9,568 bases of DNA from Caryophanales bacterium (GCA_902362975.1 CABIYO010000064.1:655-10222); one strand, 5' to 3'; positions 1 through 6,991 are shown, counted from the stretch's first letter. Translations and numbers: made by a program. The notes: generated by a model from the letters alone, not told the origin.

Positions 1-215
1 CTTGCGGAGCAAAAGGCGAGAAGAAGACGATGGATGTCCGTGAATGGACGTGCACTCATTGCGGTGTTCATCATGATCGAGACATCAACGCGAGCACCAA
101 TCTGTTGATGTTGGCAAACTAAAACGAATTCCTTCAGGGTGGGAACCACCCGACGAGCTTGGTAAATAATCGTGGCTAATAAAAGTACGATCTTCCCAAG
201 AAGCTCCCCCTTCAA
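1..215 (+). mobile_element. Right end of an IS200/IS605-family element (partial, enters from the left)
   Basis: The window opens inside a mobile element. It holds the 3' end of tnpB (stop at 120-122) and about 90 bases of structured non-coding DNA. I place the right tip at TTCAA (211-215), because elements of this family commonly end in a C-rich run followed by TCAA; here the run is CTCCCCC at 204-210. The exact tip is an inference. Host-like sequence of the flavin reductase family begins within about 35 bases. No tnpA is visible; it may lie outside the window or be absent, as in tnpB-only elements. Confidence 0.75.
3..122 (+). CDS. tnpB: TnpB RNA-guided endonuclease, C-terminal fragment (5' end outside window)
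   Basis: Thirty-nine codons are visible, read in the frame starting at base 3 and ending with TAA at 120-122. The peptide contains CGAKGEKK, then REWTCTHCG, then HHDRDINAS. These match the C-terminal zinc finger of TnpB/OrfB (the Cys pairs; the first Cys of the first pair lies off the window edge) and the following DRD-N motif that supplies the last RuvC-like catalytic aspartate. TnpB is the transposon-encoded, omega-RNA-guided nuclease ancestral to Cas12; it cuts donor joints and promotes element retention. The tail LLMLAN is short and ends just before the structured element end, as is usual. Intactness of the rest of the gene cannot be judged from here. Confidence 0.85.
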   Translation, partial: CGAKGEKKTMDVREWTCTHCGVHHDRDINASTNLLMLAN

Positions 216-231
216 TTTGCGAAGCAAATAA
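123..231 (+). ncRNA. Putative omega RNA (reRNA) 3' scaffold plus guide segment
   Basis: In IS200/IS605 elements the TnpB guide RNA is made from the 3' end of tnpB through the right end of the element, and its guide is the flanking host DNA. Here 137-142 (GGGTGG) pairs perfectly with 146-151 (CCACCC) around a GAA loop. A second imperfect stem pairs 157-162 (GCTTGG) with 196-200 (CCAAG), and an inner stem pairs 169-173 (ATCGT) with 187-191 (ACGAT). If the tip is at 215, the guide would begin at about 216 and run into the flavin reductase gene. The stems are seen in the sequence; the RNA itself is inferred from the family. Confidence 0.55.
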
Positions 232-798
232 GTGGCGAGTAGTTCACTTGGTAGCATCGTGCCAAGACCGATTGCGTTTGTCACAACACAACATGGGGAC
301 GTGATTAACGCCGCCCCGTTTAGCTACTTCAATGTAGTCGCATCCAACCCTCCGCTCGTCTCCGTCTCGGTTCAACGAAAAGATGGTGTGATGAAAGATA
401 CGGCGCGTAACGCACTCCGTACGAATGAACTGGTGATTCATGTCGTAGATGAGACGAACGTCATCAACGTGAACGAGACGGCCGCCAACCTTGCAGCAGA
501 TGAGGGTGAGCTGTCTCGTACGGACTTTACGCTTCAACCGAGTGATGTGATTTCGACGCCAGGGGTCAAAGAAGCGAAAATCCGTTTTGAATGTGTGCTC
601 CATCATCACTTGCCAATTGAACATGACGGAAAAACGACTGCCGATCTATTGATTGCACGAATTGTCCGTTTTCATATTGATCGAGAGTTATACAATCAAG
701 GACGCATCGATGCCAGACGGCTAGCGCCTGTCAGTCGGATGGCAGGCAATAGCTATGCGACCCTTGGGGAACTTTTTGATGTGAAGCGTCCAGAATAA
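232..798 (+). CDS. Flavin reductase-like (FMN-binding) domain protein, 5'-disrupted, probable pseudogene
   Basis: The 188-residue frame begins at GTG 232 and enters the family core at once: GSIVPRPIAFVTT, then NAAPFSYFNVV, SNPPL, and RKDGVMKDTARN. The C-terminal part includes ETAANL, IRFECVLHHHLP and PVSRMAGNSYATLGELF. This is the flavin reductase-like split-barrel family of about 200-residue FMN-binding proteins (YwrF-like). Members usually have some 15-20 residues before GSIVPRP; here only six precede it. A TAA at 229-231 sits directly upstream in frame and there is no convincing ribosome binding site before GTG 232. The upstream sequence is the end of an IS200/IS605 element. The body of the gene is intact, so translation from an unusual start is possible, but loss of the normal start by insertion is more likely. 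A strong terminator follows. Confidence 0.8.
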   Translation: MASSSLGSIVPRPIAFVTTQHGDVINAAPFSYFNVVASNPPLVSVSVQRKDGVMKDTARNALRTNELVIHVVDETNVINVNETAANLAADEGELSRTDFTLQPSDVISTPGVKEAKIRFECVLHHHLPIEHDGKTTADLLIARIVRFHIDRELYNQGRIDARRLAPVSRMAGNSYATLGELFDVKRPE

Positions 799-803
799 TC
801 GAT

Positions 804-843
804 AAACGTGCCCGTTTTTTCTAAAGAACGGGCACGTTTTTTG
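804..843 (+). terminator. Rho-independent terminator after the flavin reductase gene
   Basis: AAACGTGCCCGTT (804-816) is perfectly complementary to AACGGGCACGTTT (827-839), a 13-bp stem around a ten-base loop, followed by a T run to 842. It separates the flavin reductase gene from the moxR operon. Confidence 0.92.
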
Positions 844-847
844 GGGT

Positions 848-885
848 AAAGAAATAGGAAGCGCATTTGGGTGCGGTATTTCTTT
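848..885. other. Second hairpin in the 844-971 intergenic stretch, role unknown
   Basis: AAAGAAATA (848-856) pairs perfectly with TATTTCTTT (877-885), and CGCA (862-865) pairs with TGCG (872-875) inside it, leaving an asymmetric internal loop. It lies just after the terminator and has no T run of its own beyond the arm. Between it and the moxR start I see no convincing promoter; the best -35 candidate is TTGTGT at 901 with a poor -10. The moxR ribosome binding site is AGGGGAG near 960-965. Confidence 0.35.
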
Positions 886-971
886 CTTTCCAATACTCGC
901 TTGTGTCACAATAAAGTCAGAACATTCTAACTTTCAGTCATCCTAGATCAGAGAAAAAAGGGGAGTCCGTC

Positions 972-1922
972 ATGTACCGTCCAACTGTCCAATCGATTAT
1001 TACCGCTATTGAAACCGTGATTGTCGGAAAAGAAGAAGTCATCGCAAAAAGTCTCACTGCCTTGCTAGCAGGTGGGCATGTGCTGCTTGAAGACGTACCA
1101 GGAGTCGGGAAAACAATGCTCGTTCGTACGTTCAGTCGAGCGATTGACTTAGATTTTAAGCGCATCCAATTCACGCCGGATATGCTACCATCCGACTTGA
1201 CCGGAATTTCGATGTATAACCAAAAAACGAGAGAATTTGAATATCGACCAGGTCCGCTCATGGGTAACATCATTTTAGCGGATGAAATCAACCGGACCTC
1301 ACCGAAAACACAATCGGCTCTTCTCGAGGCGATGGCTGAGCGAAGTGTGACAGTGGACGGGGAATTGAAAGTGTTACCTTCACCTTTCTTCGTCATGGCG
1401 ACACAAAACCCGATTGAGCATGAAGGGACGTATCCGTTACCGGAAGCACAGTTGGATCGCTTCTTAATTAAAATCGAGATGGGTTATCCGACGTTTAATG
1501 AAGAGATTGCGCTGTTGTCACGTTTTGAAAAAGAAGAACCGCTCGAAGCGCTTCAGAGCGTGATCACGAAGCAAGAAGTCGAACTTATGCAACGTGAAGT
1601 GAGAGACGTGCATGTGTCGAGTGCAGTCAAACAGTACATTGTGCGATTGGTGCATGAGTCTCGAAAAGATCCGCATACGTATTTAGGCGGGAGTCCGCGA
1701 GCCACACTTGCGTTGATGAAAGCGGCTCAGTCGTGGGCGTATATCCATAATCGTGATTTCGTCTTGCCGGATGATGTGAAGGCGATGGCGACGAGTGTGC
1801 TCGGACATCGCGTCCTTTTGACAGCGGAAGCGCGATATAAAGGGAAGTCACCGAATCAGTTGATTCAAGACTGGCTGGATACGTTACATGTCCCGATGGA
1901 TCGTGAGGTCAATGAAGTATGA
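972..1922 (+). CDS. yeaC: MoxR-family AAA+ ATPase (YeaC-like)
   Basis: This 316-residue protein is a cytoplasmic AAA+ ATPase of the MoxR family, which is thought to act as a chaperone for maturation of partner proteins, often encoded beside DUF58 or VWA-domain genes. Walker A is EDVPGVGKT (40-48) and Walker B is ILADEINR, with D104 and E105. The sensor 1 segment is ATQNPIEHEGTYPLPEAQ with N146, followed by LDRF with a candidate arginine finger R163. The sensor 2 region is GGSPR (239-243). All expected catalytic residues are present and the length is normal for the family. ATG 972 follows AGGGGAG at good spacing. The stop TGA overlaps the next gene's ATG (ATGA at 1919-1922), so translation is likely coupled. 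The symbol is assigned by family and by gene order shared with Bacillus subtilis. The substrate is not known. Confidence 0.93.
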   Translation: MYRPTVQSIITAIETVIVGKEEVIAKSLTALLAGGHVLLEDVPGVGKTMLVRTFSRAIDLDFKRIQFTPDMLPSDLTGISMYNQKTREFEYRPGPLMGNIILADEINRTSPKTQSALLEAMAERSVTVDGELKVLPSPFFVMATQNPIEHEGTYPLPEAQLDRFLIKIEMGYPTFNEEIALLSRFEKEEPLEALQSVITKQEVELMQREVRDVHVSSAVKQYIVRLVHESRKDPHTYLGGSPRATLALMKAAQSWAYIHNRDFVLPDDVKAMATSVLGHRVLLTAEARYKGKSPNQLIQDWLDTLHVPMDREVNEV

Positions 1923-2989
1923 AAAACTGGATGAAGCTGTTCGTTGTATGGGCGGCGGCATTCGGATTGTATGCATTTGCCCGCATCGAAGGCAGTATCG
2001 TCGCCTCGACATTATGGTGGTCGTTCGTCGTGTTGACCGTCTACTGGACGCTCTTTATGATTTATCCGGTCACGGCGGCAAATGTGGTGCGCCGTGTGAC
2101 AACGAAGCGACTTGTCTCTGGACAAACAATGGACGTCGAGTTACGAATTGAACGGAAGTACCCTTTCTTGATTGGGATGGTCACGTTAGAGGAGCGATTG
2201 CCACAACGTTTGACGGATGAAGACAAGACGATTGTCGTGCCGGTGGACCGTTTTTTCCGACAAGCAGAAGTCGTCCATTATGAGGTCGGGGCGATCAAGC
2301 GTGGGATTCATGTCTTTGACCGCACCGTGCTCCATGTACGCGATGTGTTCGGTTTGTTCGACCGGAAGCGGACGTTGCGACTCGAAACGGTCGTTGAGGT
2401 GTCGCCTGCCGAATTGCCGTTTGATTTACCTCGAGACGAACATGTTGGAAGTCGTGGGGAACAATATCGTCAAATGCGGACGTACACCGAAGTGGCCAAT
2501 ACGACCAGCGGAGTTCGGGAGTATGCGGCAGGGGACCGAATCGGACGGATTGATTGGAAGGCATCCGCACGTCGAGGGAACTTGATGACCAAGACGTTTG
2601 ACCAGGAACAAGAGAAGAAGCTCTCGCTCGTATTCGTGCCTGCCGTCTCTGCCGGGTATGAAGAGGCGTTTGAACGTTCCCTATCCTTACTCGTTGGGGC
2701 GATTCATCAGTTAGAACGAAAAAATTTGCCGTTTGAACTTTACGTCATCGAAGAGCAGGTGCGACTGTTCCATCTTCCCGACCAGAGTGCGGAAGTCGGT
2801 CATTACTTATTGACCGCCACGCCAGAAGCTGAGGGGCGTCTCGTCGAACGAGTGCAGAAAAATCTGCCTCAACAAACGGGAGATTTGATTTTGATCAGTC
2901 CGTTTGAAACGACGTCCATTCGAGAGTTGATGCACGAGACACAAGGTAGCTATCATCTCTACACGGCAGTAAATGAGGTGACGGTATGA
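1919..2989 (+). CDS. yeaD: DUF58 domain protein, membrane-anchored (YeaD-like)
   Basis: The 356-residue protein has two hydrophobic segments near the N-terminus (about 6-22 and 28-50), then a soluble region. The DUF58 signature is GVREYAAGDRIGRIDWKASA, with R200, E201, Y202, D206 and W213-K214, followed by LMTKTFDQE. The C-terminal half has the alternating pattern of a VWA-like fold (LSLVFVPAV, FELYVIEEQ, DLILISPFE). DUF58 proteins are the usual partners of MoxR ATPases; their biochemical role is unsettled. The start overlaps the moxR stop by four bases and has GAGGT at 1905-1909 as its ribosome binding site. The stop overlaps the start of the transglutaminase gene in the same way (2986-2989). 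The gene looks intact. Confidence 0.9.
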   Translation: MKNWMKLFVVWAAAFGLYAFARIEGSIVASTLWWSFVVLTVYWTLFMIYPVTAANVVRRVTTKRLVSGQTMDVELRIERKYPFLIGMVTLEERLPQRLTDEDKTIVVPVDRFFRQAEVVHYEVGAIKRGIHVFDRTVLHVRDVFGLFDRKRTLRLETVVEVSPAELPFDLPRDEHVGSRGEQYRQMRTYTEVANTTSGVREYAAGDRIGRIDWKASARRGNLMTKTFDQEQEKKLSLVFVPAVSAGYEEAFERSLSLLVGAIHQLERKNLPFELYVIEEQVRLFHLPDQSAEVGHYLLTATPEAEGRLVERVQKNLPQQTGDLILISPFETTSIRELMHETQGSYHLYTAVNEVTV

Positions 2990-5085
2990 AGACATGGGTA
3001 ACCCGAATCGTCTATACGGCGCTTGCCGCCTATTTGTTGTCGTTCTGGATTGAGCCGATTGTCGAAAGTACGACGTTCGATGTGACGTGGCCATTTTACT
3101 TCCTGCTTATCGTGCCGATGTTAGCGAGTCTTCTGCCATGGGCTGCTTTCCTTGGAATCTCGCTTCTTCATTTCCTTGTCATCTTGTATGTCTATCATGG
3201 CAGTATTCTGGACTGGTTTGGGCTATGGATGGAAGATTTGATGGGTGTCATGAGCGGTGAGCTGCCGAATGAGGCAATTTTCTTCTCTGCCATGGCGCTG
3301 ATCGGCTTGCTGTTTGCCGTGCTCGTCGGACGAACCTATCCGAGTTACAGTTTTGCACTTGGGATGATTGTCTCGACACTTGGCGTTATGGCTTATTTTG
3401 ATACATGGACGTTATATGACGGTGAAGGCGATATCCTGTATGCCATCGTCACAGCGCTCCTCTTATTATTTGTCACCGATTTGGCGAAACGGCCGAGTCA
3501 ATCGCTCGTCCGATTCGTCAGTATCGGACTACTCCTCAGTGTCGTCGTGGCTCTCGCAAGTGCTTCACCCACGCTCGAAGGCGATTGGTCTGACCGGATC
3601 ACTACGAGTTTTCGGAATGCGACGACGGAAGGTGATGGGAGTGGCCCGGGTCGAGTTGGGTATGGAGTGAACGACGAATCGCTAGGTGGTCCGTTCGAAC
3701 AGGATGACGGCATCGTCTTCATCGCTCGCGGCGTGCCGGCCCGCTATTGGCGCATCGAATCCAAGGCGATTTATACAGGGAAAGGTTGGGTCGAATCACC
3801 AGTCCTGGACTCTAACTATAATCGTGGTCAGTTAGTGGACTCGGAAGTGGATACGACACCGGAACAGGCCTTGTTACGTTTTGAGCGCCGACAACCGTTC
3901 GTTCCTTATGGTGGAGAATATCCGCAAGCTATCGAAACAGAGTCCGGTACCGAATTTCGAGTCGGTGATATCGAGCGGGCTTTCCCGAACGAGACGATTA
4001 CGATGCAACCGTCCGGAAAGATTGTATTTGAAAATGAGGAACAATCGACTCCGCGGACGATCCAACTTCGTTATAGCGTCCCGGCTTTTTCTGAAGAACA
4101 GCTGGCATTAAATAAAGAAATCACATCGCTCACGGAAGAAGAGCAACGGGTCTATTTACAGCTACCGGAATCGTTGCCAGAGCGTGTACGTGATTTAGCC
4201 GCTGACATCACGGCGGAGAGTGAGACACCGAACGAGAAGGCGGAAGCGGTAGAAGCCTATTTCCGAAATGGAGAATTTCAATACGACACCGAAAATGTGG
4301 CACAACCGGAAGGGGAAACGGATTATGTTGACCAGTTCCTGTTCGACACACAAATCGGGTATTGCGATAACTTCTCGACGTCAGCTGCCGTGTTGTTGCG
4401 TGCGAACGGCATACCGGCGCGTTGGGTAAAAGGATTTACGATGGGCGACACACGAGGGGTCGTTCAAGGTGAAGAAGAACATACGATTCGAAATCGTCAC
4501 GCTCACTCGTGGGTCGAGTATTTCATTGAAGGCGCGGGCTGGGTTCCGTTAGAAGCGACCATCAGTTTCTCGGACGCCAACTTATTGCAGATGGAACGAG
4601 AGACGGATACGGAAGACACGACACCGGCTGCGAACGATCCTCAAGCAAATCAGGACAATGATACGCAAAACCGTCCGCAAGAAGATTTGTTGATCGATGA
4701 TGTGACGACAGGTGATGTTCAAGAGGAGGCGCGCAACATGCCCGTGTGGGGATGGATTGTCATTCTCTTCCTCGTGGTGATCCTCGTTTGGAACCGTAAA
4801 ATCATCGAGCGTCAAATCATGTATGTCTGGTGGATGAGTCGTCCGCTCACGGATGGGCGTCTCGTATCGATGCACCGCTATTTGATGAAACGACTGCGTG
4901 CGAACGGATTTAAAATTGATGGACGTACGCCGTCAGAACTCGCTAAAGAGGTCGATGCCTACTATGAAACGAATGATATGACCCGTCTGACGGATTTGTT
5001 TGAGCAAGTTGTTTACGCAGAACAAGAACCGAATTCAAAATATAAAGAATATTGGAAAATCATGATTCGTCGAATTATGAGTTGA
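2986..5085 (+). CDS. yebA: Polytopic membrane transglutaminase-like protein (DUF3488/TgpA type, YebA-like)
   Basis: This 699-residue protein has a hydrophobic N-terminal third with about six or seven membrane segments (for example IVYTALAAYLLSFWI, FLLIVPMLASLL, ILYAIVTALLLLFVTDLA). A large extracytoplasmic region follows with the transglutaminase/protease fold: GYCDNFSTSAA with C460, HAHSW with H507, and WVPLEAT with E523 at the position of the third catalytic residue. Acidic Glu there is common in this branch. A further membrane span (WGWIVILFLVVILVW) precedes a cytoplasmic C-terminal domain (RLRANGFKIDGRTPSELA, resembling DUF4129). The ribosome binding site is GAGGTG at 2975-2980, and the start overlaps the DUF58 stop by four bases. 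The three-gene cassette probably acts at the cell envelope, with MoxR as the ATP-driven partner; the substrate is unknown. The family and the Cys-His pair are clear. Confidence 0.92.
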   Translation: MKTWVTRIVYTALAAYLLSFWIEPIVESTTFDVTWPFYFLLIVPMLASLLPWAAFLGISLLHFLVILYVYHGSILDWFGLWMEDLMGVMSGELPNEAIFFSAMALIGLLFAVLVGRTYPSYSFALGMIVSTLGVMAYFDTWTLYDGEGDILYAIVTALLLLFVTDLAKRPSQSLVRFVSIGLLLSVVVALASASPTLEGDWSDRITTSFRNATTEGDGSGPGRVGYGVNDESLGGPFEQDDGIVFIARGVPARYWRIESKAIYTGKGWVESPVLDSNYNRGQLVDSEVDTTPEQALLRFERRQPFVPYGGEYPQAIETESGTEFRVGDIERAFPNETITMQPSGKIVFENEEQSTPRTIQLRYSVPAFSEEQLALNKEITSLTEEEQRVYLQLPESLPERVRDLAADITAESETPNEKAEAVEAYFRNGEFQYDTENVAQPEGETDYVDQFLFDTQIGYCDNFSTSAAVLLRANGIPARWVKGFTMGDTRGVVQGEEEHTIRNRHAHSWVEYFIEGAGWVPLEATISFSDANLLQMERETDTEDTTPAANDPQANQDNDTQNRPQEDLLIDDVTTGDVQEEARNMPVWGWIVILFLVVILVWNRKIIERQIMYVWWMSRPLTDGRLVSMHRYLMKRLRANGFKIDGRTPSELAKEVDAYYETNDMTRLTDLFEQVVYAEQEPNSKYKEYWKIMIRRIMS

Positions 5086-5110
5086 AGTGACGGAATGCAT
5101 CAAGTAAGAT
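5082..5110 (+). promoter_or_regulatory. Candidate sigma-A promoter for the guaA leader
   Basis: TTGAAG (5082-5087) and TAAGAT (5105-5110) are separated by 17 bases, and the -35 overlaps the transglutaminase stop codon. The predicted start near 5117 lies upstream of the riboswitch aptamer, as required. A second -10-like GATAAT at 5125-5130 lacks a good -35. No terminator separates the transglutaminase gene from the leader, so read-through from upstream is also possible. Confidence 0.55.
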
Positions 5111-5142
5111 AGACGCATTAGTTAGATAATTGAACATGGCAT

Positions 5143-5214
5143 TCCTTCGTATATACTCGTGAATTGGCGCGAGAGTCTCTACCGGACCACCGTAAATGGA
5201 CCGACTATGAAGGA
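5143..5214 (+). promoter_or_regulatory. Guanine-class purine riboswitch aptamer upstream of guaA
   Basis: P1 pairs 5143-5151 (TCCTTCGTA) with 5206-5214 (TATGAAGGA). P2 is at about 5156-5173 with the loop sequence GAATTGG. The joining segment GTCTCTACC is the conserved J2/3 core. P3 carries the L3 loop CCGTAAA (5190-5196), and the aptamer closes with GACTATG. The C at 5205 aligns with C74 of the xpt aptamer, the residue that pairs with guanine or hypoxanthine; adenine aptamers have U there. The pattern is the purine riboswitch family beyond reasonable doubt. Confidence 0.93.
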
Positions 5215-5233
5215 GCACGTTTCGTATACAAAG

Positions 5234-5292
5234 AAAAGGGCGTGCTTCTTCTTCGGTTTGGGTTGATCTGGGGGAGGGGCGCGTCCTTTTTT
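5234..5292 (+). terminator. Riboswitch-controlled terminator (expression platform) of guaA
   Basis: AAAAGGGCGTGC (5234-5245) pairs with GCGCGTCCTTTT (5279-5290) through 12 pairs, two of them G-U, and ends in a T run to 5292. A competing antiterminator pairs 5209-5219 (GAAGGAGCACG) with 5241-5251 (CGTGCTTCTTC). Its left arm is the 3' strand of P1 and its right arm overlaps the terminator stem. Guanine binding, by holding P1, should release the terminator and lower guaA expression. The pairings are seen; the direction of control is inferred from them. Confidence 0.82.
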
Positions 5293-5320
5293 GGGGAGAA
5301 GGCAGAAAGGTGGAGATTTC

Positions 5321-6862
5321 GTGAAAGTAGAACAAGAAATGATTTTGGTGCTTGATTTTGGTGGTCAGTATAACCAGTTGATCACACGTCGTGTCCGTGA
5401 CCTTGGCGTATACAGTGAGTTGCATTCACATAAGATGACGGCAGCGGAGATTCGCGAATTGAACCCGATCGGCATTATCTTCTCGGGTGGACCGAACAGC
5501 GTATATGCGGAAGGTGCATATCGTTGTGATCCAGATATCTTTGAACTGGGTATTCCAATCTTCGGGATCTGCTACGGGATGCAACTCATGACACATCACT
5601 TCGGTGGTCGTGTGGAACGTGCCGCTCATCGTGAATACGGAAAAGCGACATTGTTCTCAACGCCAGAAGCATCAGTGATTTATAACGGCCTTCCAGTCGA
5701 GCATACAGTATGGATGAGCCACGGTGACCTCGTCATGGAAGCACCGGAAGGGTTTATCGTCGATGGAACGAACCCGTCTTGCCCGGTCGCTTCAATCAAA
5801 AACGATGAGTTGAAAATGTATGGTGTCCAATACCATCCAGAGGTTCGTCACTCGGAGTACGGAAACGATATCTTGAAAAACTTCATCTATGAAGTATGTG
5901 GTGCCAAAGGCGAATGGTCGATGGAAAACTTTATCGATCTCGAAGTGGAGAAAATCCGTGAAATCGTTGGCGATAAGCAAGTCCTTTGTGCGCTTTCGGG
6001 TGGTGTCGACTCTTCTGTCGTGGCCGCACTCGTTCATCGCGCAATCGGTGATCAGTTGACGTGTATGTTTGTGGACCATGGTCTTCTTCGTAAAGGGGAA
6101 GCGGACAGCGTCATGAAGACGTTCGCGGACGGATTCAACATGAAGGTCATTAAAATCGATGCGCAAGAACGTTTCTTGACGAAATTGGCTGGTGTCTCGG
6201 ACCCTGAGCAAAAACGTAAGATCATCGGAAACGAGTTCATCTACGTATTTGATGAAGAAGCATCGAAACTCGTCGATATGGACTTCCTTGCACAGGGGAC
6301 GCTCTATACAGACATCATCGAGAGTGGAACAGACACAGCGCAAACAATCAAATCTCACCATAACGTTGGAGGATTGCCGGAAGATATGAACTTCACGTTG
6401 ATCGAACCACTCAACACGCTCTTTAAAGACGAAGTCCGTGCACTCGGTACAGAACTCGGTCTTCCTGACTATATCGTTTGGCGCCAACCGTTCCCAGGTC
6501 CAGGCCTCGGAATTCGTGTCCTTGGTGAAATCACGGAAGAGAAGTTAGAAATCGTGCGTGAATCCGATGCGATTTTGCGTGAAGAAGTGAAGAAGGCTGG
6601 ACTTGAACGCGACATCTGGCAATACTTCACGGTGCTCACGCCGATTCGCTCGGTCGGAGTCATGGGTGACGAGCGTACGTACGACTATGCTGTCGGTGTC
6701 CGTGCGGTCACTTCAATTGATGGCATGACGTCTGATTGGGCACGTATTCCGTGGGATGTGCTTGAGAAGATTTCTGTCCGGATTGTAAACGAAGTTAGCC
6801 ACGTCAACCGTGTCCTGTATGACATTACGTCTAAGCCACCTGCAACAATTGAATGGGAATAA
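5321..6862 (+). CDS. guaA: GMP synthase (glutamine-hydrolysing)
   Basis: GuaA converts XMP to GMP in the cytoplasm using ATP and glutamine. The N-terminal class I glutamine amidotransferase domain has the nucleophile C84 in GICYGMQ and its partners H172 and E174 in YHPEV. The ATP-pyrophosphatase domain has the P-loop SGGVDS (226-231), and the C-terminal dimerisation domain ends in PPATIEWE. I chose GTG 5321, which gives 513 residues ([15 protein letters not shown]...), the same length as Bacillus GuaA, and has AAAGGTGGAG at 5306-5315 as its ribosome binding site. An in-frame TTG at 5291 would start inside the leader terminator and add non-homologous residues. The gene sits behind a guanine riboswitch and is followed by its own terminator, so it is transcribed as a single unit. 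Confidence 0.98.
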   Translation: MKVEQEMILVLDFGGQYNQLITRRVRDLGVYSELHSHKMTAAEIRELNPIGIIFSGGPNSVYAEGAYRCDPDIFELGIPIFGICYGMQLMTHHFGGRVERAAHREYGKATLFSTPEASVIYNGLPVEHTVWMSHGDLVMEAPEGFIVDGTNPSCPVASIKNDELKMYGVQYHPEVRHSEYGNDILKNFIYEVCGAKGEWSMENFIDLEVEKIREIVGDKQVLCALSGGVDSSVVAALVHRAIGDQLTCMFVDHGLLRKGEADSVMKTFADGFNMKVIKIDAQERFLTKLAGVSDPEQKRKIIGNEFIYVFDEEASKLVDMDFLAQGTLYTDIIESGTDTAQTIKSHHNVGGLPEDMNFTLIEPLNTLFKDEVRALGTELGLPDYIVWRQPFPGPGLGIRVLGEITEEKLEIVRESDAILREEVKKAGLERDIWQYFTVLTPIRSVGVMGDERTYDYAVGVRAVTSIDGMTSDWARIPWDVLEKISVRIVNEVSHVNRVLYDITSKPPATIEWE

Positions 6863-6867
6863 GCTGA

Positions 6868-6893
6868 ACAGAGGGGACACTCCCCTCTGTTTT
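6868..6893 (+). terminator. Rho-independent terminator after guaA
   Basis: CAGAGGGGA (6869-6877) pairs perfectly with TCCCCTCTG (6881-6889) around a three-base loop, with a T run at 6890-6893. Flanking A and T bases extend the stem slightly. Confidence 0.92.
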
Positions 6894-6898
6894 GCCTT

Positions 6899-6911
6899 AA
6901 AACCGAACATT
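6899..6911 (+). promoter_or_regulatory. PurBox-like PurR site, upstream copy
   Basis: AAAACCGAACATT matches the Bacillus PurR consensus AWWWCCGAACWWT at all 13 positions. It lies about 37 bases upstream of the pbuG -35. PurR represses purine synthesis and transport genes unless PRPP is high. Function is inferred from the match and from pbuG being a PurR target in Bacillus subtilis. Confidence 0.6.
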
Positions 6912-6947
6912 AACGTTTTTTTATCGATATAAAATCCGTGAATTTAG

Positions 6948-6976
6948 TTGACATTCTATTTTCACGCTGATACGAT
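6948..6976 (+). promoter_or_regulatory. Sigma-A promoter of pbuG
   Basis: A perfect -35 TTGACA (6948-6953) is followed after exactly 17 bases by TACGAT (6971-6976), a 4/6 match to the -10 consensus. The predicted start is about 6983, roughly 35 bases before the riboswitch aptamer. Confidence 0.8.
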
Positions 6977-6990
6977 AAGAACGTTCTTAT
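6975..6990. promoter_or_regulatory. Perfect 16-bp palindrome over the pbuG transcription start (operator candidate)
   Basis: ATAAGAACGTTCTTAT is a perfect inverted repeat with no spacer. It overlaps the end of the -10 and the predicted start site, a typical repressor position. The right half, read on the other strand, resembles a degenerate PurBox (GAAC core, about 9 of 13 positions), so it may be a weak PurR half-site or an operator for another regulator. It is not a LexA box, which needs four bases between GAAC and GTTC. Confidence 0.45.
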
Positions 6991-6991
6991 T

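Noticed and set aside
244..624. Minus-strand frame of 126 codons opposite the flavin reductase gene
   Set aside because: No domain, no ribosome binding site, and the plus strand clearly encodes a known family.
901..929. Promoter for moxR (TTGTGT with ATTCTA)
   Set aside because: Both hexamers match poorly, so I do not list it as a feature; the true promoter of the operon is not evident by eye.
4552..4554. Loss of the catalytic Asp (Glu523) in the transglutaminase triad
   Set aside because: Glu at this place (PLEAT or PFEPT type motifs) is usual in the YebA/TgpA branch, so it is not a sign of inactivation.
5291..5320. Upstream in-frame TTG start for guaA at 5291
   Set aside because: It lies in the leader terminator tail and the added residues match nothing in GuaA; GTG 5321 has a good ribosome binding site and gives the standard 513 residues.
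5792..6487. Long open frame of 231 codons on the minus strand inside guaA
   Set aside because: It is antisense to a highly conserved essential gene, has no recognisable domain, and is explained by codon bias of guaA.
6975..6990. LexA (SOS) box
   Set aside because: GAAC and GTTC are adjacent with no four-base spacer, so it does not fit the Bacillus LexA consensus.
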